Source of the DNA: JAAEQG01 sp023133475
GTDB lineage: Bacteria > Planctomycetota > Phycisphaerae > UBA1845
Assembly (NCBI GenBank): GCA_030631415.1
Contig: DAOVLE010000225.1
Location: 1 to 8,482, forward strand
Length of the DNA: 8,482 nucleotides
Direction of reading: 5' to 3'
In this document: positions 1 through 5,945 of the stretch, in pieces
Layout of the letters: each line of letters starts with the position of its first letter
Position numbering within the stretch: position 1 is the first letter of the stretch
Made by a program: the position numbers and the translations under genes
Notes under the pieces: generated by a model
Databases searched by the model: none
The model's input: only the letters and a program-made list of their open reading frames with translations
What the model was told of the DNA's origin: nothing

Positions 1-189
1 AACCCGGATATTTCACCGCGGAGCACGCAGAGACCGCAGAGGGTTGAGAGGTAGGGAGTTATTGCAATTAGCGTTGACCCAACAATAAACATAACTGTCA
101 AAACCCGACACACCCTAATTTAGCTGTAACTTCTTTCTAAGAAATACTCTGCGTTCTCCGCGCTCTCTGCGGTGTGAGAAATGCGGGTT
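1..189. repeat. Imperfect inverted-repeat element (MITE-like) upstream of the permease gene
   Basis: The left arm (about 1-42) and right arm (about 147-189) are imperfect reverse complements. Both ends begin AACCCG followed by an AT/TTC stretch, then ACCGC-type repeats. Each arm holds three units of about 9 bp resembling CGCAGAGAC (left) or its complement CTCTGCGTT (right). The roughly 100 bp between the arms are clearly richer in A+T than the flanking genes. No ORF of note lies inside. The layout suggests a non-autonomous mobile element or a structured intergenic repeat. The left end coincides with the window edge, so the real boundary is uncertain. No target-site duplication can be judged. 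Positions 190-253 hold only the leader and ribosome binding site of the permease gene. Confidence 0.6.
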
Positions 190-242
190 AGCGCTGTCAT
201 AATAGGCAGCAGGTAGTAAAGTGAACCGCGGATTGTGGAGAT

Positions 243-248
243 GAGGAG
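243..248 (+). promoter_or_regulatory. Shine-Dalgarno site deciding the permease start
   Basis: GAGGAG lies 8 nt before the ATG at 257 and 5 nt before the in-frame TTG at 254. The spacing and codon type favour ATG 257 as the start of the permease. Confidence 0.55.
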
Positions 249-256
249 ATGAGTTG

Positions 257-1249
257 ATGGGGGCTGGAGAACGGTGGTGTTTTCGACGCAATCGGCTGGC
301 GTGGGGCGGCGGGTCTTTTCTGGTGCTCTGCTTGCTGATGATATCGGCGGCTACGCCGTTTGCAGTCAGTTGGCATAACGTGCAAAACCTGGAGCACGCG
401 GTTCGTCATCCGCCGGCCTTTACGCCGGTCGACTGCGAGGCAGACTTTGTCGAGGAGCTGCGGCAAAACCCACTCGGGCGCCGGTTCACCTGGGCCTATT
501 CGGCAGCCTACCGAGTATCCGGATGGATGGGCTATGATGCACTCGGTAGAAGCTTGTTGTATCGTTGCATGCTTGGCTGGCTGGTGAGTTTGGGGGTGGC
601 TTTGGCGGCAGCCGGCGTCGCCGTGGTTTTCGGCACGCTCTGGGGAGCGGTGGCAGGTTTGACCGGCGGAAAGACCGACGCTCTTATGATGCGTATAGTG
701 GATGTCCTATACAGCCTGCCCTACGTGCTGTTGGTCATCCTCTTGAAAGTGGGGCTCGAAGGCCCGTTGCAAAACCTCCTCGGGCAGCGGGCAGGGTTGG
801 CCAACTTGGTGGTCTTGTTCATTGCCATCGGTTCGGTGAGTTGGCTGACGCCGGCTCGGGTGGTTCGCGGGCAGGTGCTTTCCTTGTGTGCTCAGCCGTT
901 CGTGGAGGCATCGCGGGCCGGCGGTGCGGGGTTTTGGCGCGTTCTGTGGCGCCATGTGCTCCCCAATGTGGTGGGGCCTGTGATGGTCTGCGCAACCCTG
1001 GTGGTGCCCCAGGCCATCTTGCAGGAATCGTTCCTGAGTTTTTTGGGCATCGGCATCCGGGCACCTATCCCATCACTGGGGCGATTGGCTGCCGATGGCG
1101 TCCAGGCGGTCAATACGTTTGTGGGCTTCTGGTGGATGATTGCCTTTCCATGCGCCATACTAGTGACAACGCTGATGGCCTTGAACTTCCTGGGCGACGG
1201 GTTACGCAACGCCTTCGACCCGAAGTCCGCGGCAACGCCAATGGTGTGA
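257..1249 (+). CDS. Peptide ABC transporter, inner-membrane permease (OppC/DppC family)
   Basis: This is one of the two membrane subunits of a peptide importer, forming the translocation path with an OppB-type partner. From Met 257, residues about 20-39 form the first membrane segment. A periplasmic stretch follows, ending in GYDALGRS (92-99), the counterpart of the family's G-T-D-x-x-G-R-D motif with T and the last D replaced. Hydrophobic segments at about 108-134, 155-170, 182-197, 235-255 and 287-311 make the BPD_transp_1 fold. The cytoplasmic EAA loop (217-237, starting EASRAGGAGF) contacts the ATPases, and the C-terminus LGDGLRNAFDPK is typical of DppC/OppC. Length is about 330 residues against roughly 300 in E. 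coli DppC, the extra lying mostly between the first membrane segment and the GYD motif. It precedes the two ATPase genes, but no oppB-like gene is within the 250 bases upstream. The substrate (di- or oligopeptide, or nickel) cannot be told from the permease. Confidence 0.9.
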   Translation: MGAGERWCFRRNRLAWGGGSFLVLCLLMISAATPFAVSWHNVQNLEHAVRHPPAFTPVDCEADFVEELRQNPLGRRFTWAYSAAYRVSGWMGYDALGRSLLYRCMLGWLVSLGVALAAAGVAVVFGTLWGAVAGLTGGKTDALMMRIVDVLYSLPYVLLVILLKVGLEGPLQNLLGQRAGLANLVVLFIAIGSVSWLTPARVVRGQVLSLCAQPFVEASRAGGAGFWRVLWRHVLPNVVGPVMVCATLVVPQAILQESFLSFLGIGIRAPIPSLGRLAADGVQAVNTFVGFWWMIAFPCAILVTTLMALNFLGDGLRNAFDPKSAATPMV

Positions 1250-1333
1250 GAATGGAGAAACGCGGTGATTGCAACCATGTTGGGTTCTACCTGCCGCAGA
1301 CGTAGGGTGGGTGGAACGTAAACATTCAGTAAA
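1248..1333 (+). repeat. Fragment of the interspersed repeat at the permease 3' end
   Basis: Positions 1248-1276 match the reverse complement of 5862-5890 at 28 of 29 positions (GAATGGAGAAACGCGGTGAT plus flanks). The match begins inside the permease stop codon TGA (1247-1249). Downstream, 1279-1311 contains degraded GGGTTCTAC and GTAGGGTGGG pieces like the palindrome module of the full copies near 3705 and 5685. This looks like a decayed or rearranged copy lacking the 42-nt core. Confidence 0.55.
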
Positions 1334-1348
1334 CCCGTCCAGCCTGTT

Positions 1349-1386
1349 GTACCGCCGGCATCCTGCCGGCTGGAAGCCGGCGGTAC
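1349..1386. repeat. Perfect 11-bp-arm palindrome just before the OppD-type gene
   Basis: GTACCGCCGGC (1349-1359) is exactly complementary to GCCGGCGGTAC (1376-1386) across a 16-nt loop, and the loop contains a further GCCGGC. It would form a very stable RNA or DNA hairpin. No T-run follows, so it is not a classic intrinsic terminator. It resembles the extragenic palindromes scattered in many GC-rich genomes. It ends 1 nt before an in-frame GTG (1388) and 19 nt before the ATG at 1406. Confidence 0.65.
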
Positions 1387-1405
1387 GGTGGTTCAAGACT
1401 ACTCG

Positions 1406-2521
1406 ATGCCCGAAACTTCAGACATGCTTTTGGAAGTCACCGATCTGCGGACGGAGTTCGCACTGCGATCCGGCACCATCACCGCCGTGGACGGCGTCTC
1501 GCTGAGTATCCCGCGCGGCAAGACAACCGCTCTGCTGGGCGAGAGCGGATGCGGTAAAAGTGTTACTGCCCTGTCGCTAATGCGTTTGATTGCGCCGCCA
1601 GGCTGGATTGTCGGCGGGCAGGTTATGCTATACCCCGACCCCAACCACACCGGCACCAGTCTCCTGGCTTTGCCCGAAAAGCAGATGCGCCGCGTTCGCG
1701 GTGGGCGGTTGGCTATGGTCTTTCAGGAACCGATGACCTCGCTCAATCCGGTGTTCACCGTCGGTGCCCAGATCGTCGAAGCCATCAAACTGCACCGCGA
1801 GCATCGCGGGCGGGCAGCCTGGCGGCTGGCGGAAGAAATGCTCGAACACGTGGGCATTGCCGATCCGCAACGCCAGGCCCGTGCCTATCCACATCAGATG
1901 TCCGGCGGAATGCAACAGCGGGTGATGATTGCCATGGCTCTTGCCTGTAAACCGTTGCTGCTGATCGCCGACGAGCCCACCACCGCCCTCGATGTGACCA
2001 CCCAGGCTCAGATTCTGGACCTGCTGGGCGAGTTGCAGGCTGAGACCGGCATGAGCATCCTGATTATATCACACGATCTGGGCGTGGTGGCTGAGCTTGC
2101 CGACCACGTTTACGTCATGTACGCAGGGCGGATTGTCGAGCACGGCCCAATCGAGGCGGTCTTCGAGCGCCCGGCCCACCCTTACACGCAGGCCCTGTTT
2201 CGCTGCACGCCCCGGCTGGACCGCACCGCCGAGCGTTTACAGGTTATTCCCGGCAATGTGCCCGATCCGGCGGATTATCCGCCCGGGTGTCGTTTTCATC
2301 CTCGCTGTTCGCTGGCTGCCCGCATTGCCCGCGAGACCGACCGGGCTACGGTGAACGTGCGGCGTGGTGACGAACAGGTGGCCATAGCGGCTTCATGCCG
2401 GACCGGAGGCGGGCAGACAGACGACTTGGCTTCCACAGTGAGGGAGGGGCACTCCGAGCGGTTGGGGCCTCCGCTGGCTAAAGTGAGACCTGAGCATTAT
2501 GCGGCATGCTGGGAACTGTAA
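1406..2521 (+). CDS. Peptide ABC transporter ATP-binding protein (OppD/DppD family)
   Basis: This is the cytoplasmic ATPase that powers peptide import together with the OppF-type subunit. From Met 1406 it has 371 residues. Walker A is GESGCGKS (45-52), the Q-loop VFQEP (Gln 107), signature MSGGMQQR (165-172), Walker B LLLIADEP (184-191), D-loop ALD, and the switch His 223 in IISHDLGVV. The C-terminal oligopeptide-transporter domain (oligo_HPY type) shows IPGNVPDPADYPPGC and CRFHPRC. Of the four cysteines often seen in this tail, the third is alanine, and an insert of roughly 30 residues precedes the last one (ACWEL). An in-frame GTG at 1388 would add six residues but abuts a palindrome. ATG 1424 (MLLEV) also fits the family's usual N-terminus. 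No clear ribosome binding site supports any of the three, so the exact start is open. It overlaps the next gene by 23 nt. Confidence 0.9.
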   Translation: MPETSDMLLEVTDLRTEFALRSGTITAVDGVSLSIPRGKTTALLGESGCGKSVTALSLMRLIAPPGWIVGGQVMLYPDPNHTGTSLLALPEKQMRRVRGGRLAMVFQEPMTSLNPVFTVGAQIVEAIKLHREHRGRAAWRLAEEMLEHVGIADPQRQARAYPHQMSGGMQQRVMIAMALACKPLLLIADEPTTALDVTTQAQILDLLGELQAETGMSILIISHDLGVVAELADHVYVMYAGRIVEHGPIEAVFERPAHPYTQALFRCTPRLDRTAERLQVIPGNVPDPADYPPGCRFHPRCSLAARIARETDRATVNVRRGDEQVAIAASCRTGGGQTDDLASTVREGHSERLGPPLAKVRPEHYAACWEL

Positions 2522-3551
2522 CAAAGTGACCGACTCCCGACCGTTGCTGAGTGTGGGCGACCTTCGCGTGCACTTTCCGATCCGGCGTGGCGTGCTTGGG
2601 CACGCGGCGGGGTGGGCCAAAGCCGTGGACGGGATCAGCTTCGACATTCCAGTGGGCAAGACGCTAGGCCTGGTGGGCGAAAGCGGCTGCGGCAAGACGA
2701 CCACCGGTCGAGCCATTCTGCGGCTGATACCTGCCACCGGTGGGCAGGTCTTGCTCGACGGCAGGGATGTCTTTGCCTTGAAGCGTGGCGAATTGCGCGC
2801 GCTGCGGCGAAACATGCAGATCGTCTTTCAGGACCCCTACGGCAGCCTCAACCCGCGTATGACCGTCGAGGCGATTGTGGGTGAACCGTTGGCGGTTCAC
2901 AGGATCGCTCGCGGGCGCCAACGCCGAGACATGGTGGCTGACGTGTTGCAACGCGTGGGATTGCAGCTTGAACACATGAACCGCTATCCGCACGAATTCT
3001 CCGGCGGGCAACGCCAACGGGTGAGCATCGCCCGGGCCATCGTGCTCAACCCGCGCTTCGTGGTTTGCGACGAATGTGTCAGCGCCTTGGACGTTTCGGT
3101 GCAGGCTCAGATTCTCAACCTGCTCACCGACTTGCAGCGTGATCTGGGGCTGACATATCTGTTCATCGCTCACAACTTGGCTGTTGTGCAGCACATCAGC
3201 GACCGCATCGCGGTGATGTACTTAGGCCGAATTGTGGAGATCGGCGAGCGGCGGGACATCTTCGACAACCCCCGTCATCCATACACCTCGGCGTTATTGG
3301 CATCGATCCCCAGCCTGAAGCCCGGGGTTTCAAGGGCGAAGCGACGGCGGGTGAGGCTCACCGGCGAGGTGCTCAGCCCTGCCGCCGTCCCCACCGGATG
3401 TACGTTCCACACGCGTTGCCCCTTCGCTACCGAACTCTGCCGCAAAGACCAACCGGTTTTAGAGCCCCAAGCCGACCTACACCCCAACCACCACGTCGCC
3501 TGCCACCGTGCCGGGGAGGAAATGATGGAAAAAATGGAAAATGGAAAATGA
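2499..3551 (+). CDS. Peptide ABC transporter ATP-binding protein (OppF/DppF family)
   Basis: This is the second ATPase of the peptide importer, expected to pair with the OppD-type protein. It has 350 residues. Walker A is GESGCGKT (60-67), the Q-loop IVFQDPYGSLNP (Gln 111), signature FSGGQRQR (167-174), Walker B FVVCDEC (187-193), SALDVSVQAQ after it, and His 225 in FIAHNLAVV. In Walker B the usual DEP is DEC, and the usual HD after the switch His is HN. The catalytic Glu is kept. The C-terminal domain carries four cysteines (301, 307, 314, 335) in the C-x5-C-x6-C pattern that binds an iron-sulfur cluster in some DppD/DppF relatives. The last nine residues, MMEKMENGK, are encoded by an A-rich repeat. 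The ATG at 2499 overlaps the preceding gene. GTG 2526, 10 nt after GGGAA and just past that gene's stop, is a reasonable alternative. Confidence 0.9.
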   Translation: MRHAGNCNKVTDSRPLLSVGDLRVHFPIRRGVLGHAAGWAKAVDGISFDIPVGKTLGLVGESGCGKTTTGRAILRLIPATGGQVLLDGRDVFALKRGELRALRRNMQIVFQDPYGSLNPRMTVEAIVGEPLAVHRIARGRQRRDMVADVLQRVGLQLEHMNRYPHEFSGGQRQRVSIARAIVLNPRFVVCDECVSALDVSVQAQILNLLTDLQRDLGLTYLFIAHNLAVVQHISDRIAVMYLGRIVEIGERRDIFDNPRHPYTSALLASIPSLKPGVSRAKRRRVRLTGEVLSPAAVPTGCTFHTRCPFATELCRKDQPVLEPQADLHPNHHVACHRAGEEMMEKMENGK

Positions 3552-3783
3552 AAAATGGAAAATGAGGGGATGGGAAGCATTCTCGTTGCAGGGGCACAAC
3601 GGTGTTTGGCGACAAGTCCGTAGCGTTTAGCGGCGACCCGAAGGGGAGCGTGTAGTAGCTGAGCGTGAAGCGTGAAAAACTGAGAAAACGGCGTAATCAC
3701 GGTTGTAGGGCGGGTTTTGCCCGCCGCACGATGCCACAATGGCGGGTAGAACCCGCCCTACATTCATTCTCCATTCTCCATTC
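3525..3783 (+). repeat. Interspersed repeat, copy 1 (full length, + orientation)
   Basis: This element of about 259 bp has four parts. First is an A-rich short-period array of ATGGAAAATG-type units (3525-3568), which includes the end of the OppF-type gene. A core follows, whose positions 3611-3652 are identical over 42 nt to the complement of 5800-5841. Next, 3671-3702 (containing TGAGAAAACGGCGTAATCAC) nearly matches copy 2. Last are a nested palindrome (3705-3761) and an ATTCTCC array (3763-3782). The two end arrays are roughly complementary (AATGG-type against CCATT-type), giving the whole a terminal-inverted-repeat look. No ORF of interest lies inside. The remaining gap, 3784-3900, shows no repeat and probably holds the promoter of the next gene, though no convincing -35/-10 pair was found. 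Confidence 0.7.
3705..3761. repeat. Nested palindrome inside repeat copy 1
   Basis: GTAGGGCGGGTT (3705-3716) pairs exactly with AACCCGCCCTAC (3750-3761), and inner CCCGCC and GGCGGG segments extend the pairing. It is a strong stem-loop without a following T-run. It could act as a transcript-end stabiliser for the transporter operon or a bidirectional stop signal, but that role is inference. Confidence 0.65.
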
Positions 3784-3915
3784 CTCCCGGTGACACGAAT
3801 CGGTTCAAGCGGTATTGTACGATATCCGACATCTTGGCGGGTGGTATACGTTGATATTGCCTTGCTTGGGTGCGAAAATCTCCAGAGATAGAGAACCTTT
3901 AAGGAGAATGTTTCA

Positions 3916-5676
3916 ATGAGACGTCTGATCACAATTGTGCTGGTGCTGCTGACCCTGTCTTTTTCGGGAAGCCGACTTGAAGCAGAGCAAGCCCCGCCCG
4001 GGGTGCTGTCGATAGTTCCCGCCGATGCGTGGGCGGTGACCTGGGTGCGCCACACTGCGGAAATGGACCAGAAGCTGAACACCTTGGCCCAGCAACTCAA
4101 TTTCCCGATGTTCTTCCCTCAGCCGTTGGTGATGGGGGTCAGTATGCTGGGTTTTCCGTACGGCTTGGACAGCACCGGCGGTGTTGGGCTGGTGGTGCTG
4201 CCTGCCCCATCTTTCGATGTTCTGCAGAACCACACGGTTGCACTCTTTCCCACCAAGGACTTCAAGCAACTGGTCTCCCTGCTCGAGTTGACCGAAGTGG
4301 AACCCGGCATCAGCAAGACGATGCTGCACGATCAAGAGGTTTTCCTGGCCCACAAGACCGGTTATGCCCTGCTCAGTTTGTCGCCCGATGCGATCAAGGC
4401 GGTGTTGGCTTCGAAGACTTCATTCGCGTCCAAACTCAGCAAGCATCAGTTGAAACACTATGCCAAGGACGATCTGGTCATCTGGATTAACGCCGCGCCC
4501 ATTATCAACAGCGAGCCCTTTCAGGCCGTAGCCCCCATGCTCCAGATGGTCGGCGGATTCGGCCTGGACATGCTGAAACAGTTGCGAACGATGGCGCTGT
4601 CGTTGCGTATCACCCCAGCCGGTCTGCAATTCGGGTTTTACATGGACAGCATATCGGGCAGCGAGGTCTTTCGAGTGATAGCCAGCCAACGGGGCCAGAC
4701 CGGCTCTCTCATGCTCGGAATTCCTCAAGACCGCATGGTGCTGAGCTACGGAGCCGTCTGGAACGAGGAAAGTGCCCGATTCGCGGCGGACATGATCGCC
4801 AAATCCCTGGATACCCCTCAGCTTCAGATGCTCAAGCTGGAGCCGACCAAACTGGAGCAATTCAAAACCACTCTCCTTTCGCTGGCCCGCGGTGCCCGAG
4901 CGGTCTGCTTTGGGGTCTCTCAGCTTCCGGAAGGCCCGAGCGGTTTGTTCTCGTTGGCCAAGGTGGCTACTGTCGAGGGTGATTCCAAGCAGATACTGGC
5001 TTCTCTGGCTGAATTGGTCGCGCTGGTCAAGGGCGGTTTGATTCTCGACGAGCAAGCCGCTCCCTTCCTAAGCCTGCTCGAGTACAAACCCGCCGCTGAA
5101 ACCATCGACGGCGTATCGGTTGATCACCTATTCTTCAATTTGACCGGGGGGTTTGCGGATGAGGCTGACGCGATGCCCCGGGAGATCGCGATGGCATTGA
5201 AGATTCTGGGCAAGGAAGGGATTCTGTTTCGCCTCGGCGCCGTCGATGCCAAAAATGTGGCCATGACTTTTGGCGGCGGAGCGGAGCGGTTCAGGACGGT
5301 CGCGGCGCTGGTCAAGGGCAAGAAGGCCCCGCTGGCTGACGACCCGGGCATTCAGCGGTGCCAGGCCTACCTGCCCTCCTCGCGCAGTGAGGAAGGGTAT
5401 CTGGCTGTCGATCACTTACTGAGTTTGATCACCGTAATCGCCAAAATTGCGGATGAGCCCATGCCGCCGCTGTCTCTCGGCAAGCTGAATGCCCCGGTCG
5501 CTTTTGCCTCCGAACCGGTCGAACCGGGCGGATGGCAGTCCGAGTGCTTCATCCCCATGGAGTTGATGATTGCGGCAAAGGACCTGTACACCAACGCGAC
5601 AACCCCCACTCCCGACCAAACAGGAACCCCACCAGACGATGCACAGATGCAGAAGGAAAAGGGAATGGGGAATTGA
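3916..5676 (+). CDS. Secreted protein of unknown function, DUF3352-like in style
   Basis: No function is recognised. The 586-residue protein starts with a signal peptide: RR at 2-3, a hydrophobic core at about 4-17, and likely cleavage after LEA (23). There is no lipobox cysteine and no later membrane segment, so it should be released into the periplasm. AAGGAG (3901-3906) lies 9 nt before the ATG and fixes the start. The mature part opens with GVLSIVPADAWAVTWVR, then GLDSTGGVGLVVLP (83-96) and TKDFKQLVSLLE (113-124). Planctomycete secreted proteins with a DUF3352-like fold often share this pattern: a statement about avoiding or allowing a 'PAD' motif, then alternating beta strands and helices. 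Residues about 560-580 form a Thr/Pro/Asp-rich disordered tail. Only three cysteines are present (331, 482, 544). The gene is flanked by inverted copies of one repeat, and its last codons lie in one of them. It appears monocistronic. Confidence 0.8.
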   Translation: MRRLITIVLVLLTLSFSGSRLEAEQAPPGVLSIVPADAWAVTWVRHTAEMDQKLNTLAQQLNFPMFFPQPLVMGVSMLGFPYGLDSTGGVGLVVLPAPSFDVLQNHTVALFPTKDFKQLVSLLELTEVEPGISKTMLHDQEVFLAHKTGYALLSLSPDAIKAVLASKTSFASKLSKHQLKHYAKDDLVIWINAAPIINSEPFQAVAPMLQMVGGFGLDMLKQLRTMALSLRITPAGLQFGFYMDSISGSEVFRVIASQRGQTGSLMLGIPQDRMVLSYGAVWNEESARFAADMIAKSLDTPQLQMLKLEPTKLEQFKTTLLSLARGARAVCFGVSQLPEGPSGLFSLAKVATVEGDSKQILASLAELVALVKGGLILDEQAAPFLSLLEYKPAAETIDGVSVDHLFFNLTGGFADEADAMPREIAMALKILGKEGILFRLGAVDAKNVAMTFGGGAERFRTVAALVKGKKAPLADDPGIQRCQAYLPSSRSEEGYLAVDHLLSLITVIAKIADEPMPPLSLGKLNAPVAFASEPVEPGGWQSECFIPMELMIAAKDLYTNATTPTPDQTGTPPDDAQMQKEKGMGN

Positions 5677-5896
5677 GAATTGATGTAGGGCGGGTTCTAC
5701 CCGCCGTTGCGGCATAGCGCGGCGGGTAAACCCCACCCTACAACCATGATTACGCCGCTTTCTCAGTTTTTCATGCTCTATTCTACGCGCTCCACACTCC
5801 ACGCTCCCCTTCGGGTCGCCGCTAAACGCTACGGACTTGTCGCCGCCAAACACGCCGGTACGGTTGCGATCACCGCGTTTCTCCATTCTCCATTCT
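5653..5896 (-). repeat. Interspersed repeat, copy 2 (inverted relative to copy 1)
   Basis: Read on the - strand this matches copy 1 in the same module order: a GGAGAATGGAG array (5880-5893), GTGTTTGGC, the identical 42-nt core (5800-5841), a near-identical block at about 5744-5774, a nested palindrome (5685-5741), and a GAATTGAG/GGGAATGGGG array at 5659-5682. That last array includes the final codons and stop of the upstream gene. The 5862-5890 end has a further partial match at 1248-1276. This repeat fills most of the 267-nt gap before the channel gene. Confidence 0.7.
5685..5741. repeat. Nested palindrome inside repeat copy 2
   Basis: GTAGGGCGGGTTCTACCCGCC at the left contains its own hairpin. 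Its outer arm also pairs imperfectly with AACCCCACCCTAC at the right (ending 5741). It lies 9 nt after the stop of the secreted-protein gene, so it could stabilise or end that transcript. No T-run follows. Confidence 0.55.
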
Positions 5897-5921
5897 CTTC
5901 AGAGATGACCACACTCGCCTG

Positions 5922-5945
5922 ATAGTGTACCATTGCGTGCACTAT
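5922..5945 (+). promoter_or_regulatory. Possible stem-loop covering the channel start codon
   Basis: ATAGTGTAC (5922-5930) and GTGCACTAT (5937-5945) pair with one mismatch around the 6-nt loop CATTGC. The right arm includes the first two bases of the ATG at 5944. No Shine-Dalgarno sequence is visible. It could be an operator or an RNA structure hiding the start. It could also arise by chance. Confidence 0.3.

Noticed and set aside
11..43. CRISPR-like short repeats
   Set aside because: The units are 9 bp, adjacent and without spacers. No cas gene is present.
74..121. Possible promoter (TTGACC at 74-79) for the permease
   Set aside because: No -10 box at suitable spacing, and the site lies within the inverted-repeat element.
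565..1305. Long + strand frame (246 codons) inside the permease gene
   Set aside because: It overlaps a gene with clear family motifs, is rich in Gly/Arg as expected of a shifted GC-rich frame, and shows no domain.
1349..1386. Intrinsic terminator between permease and ATPase
   Set aside because: The hairpin is strong but has no T-run, and the genes belong to one transporter expected to be co-transcribed.
3851..3880. Possible promoter TTGATA with AAAATC for the secreted-protein gene
   Set aside because: The -10 match is poor. A promoter is likely in this gap but cannot be placed from sequence alone.
4420..5055. Minus-strand frame of 211 codons opposite the secreted-protein gene
   Set aside because: It is antisense to a gene with a signal peptide and good ribosome binding site. 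The composition is that of a codon-position shadow and no motif is seen.
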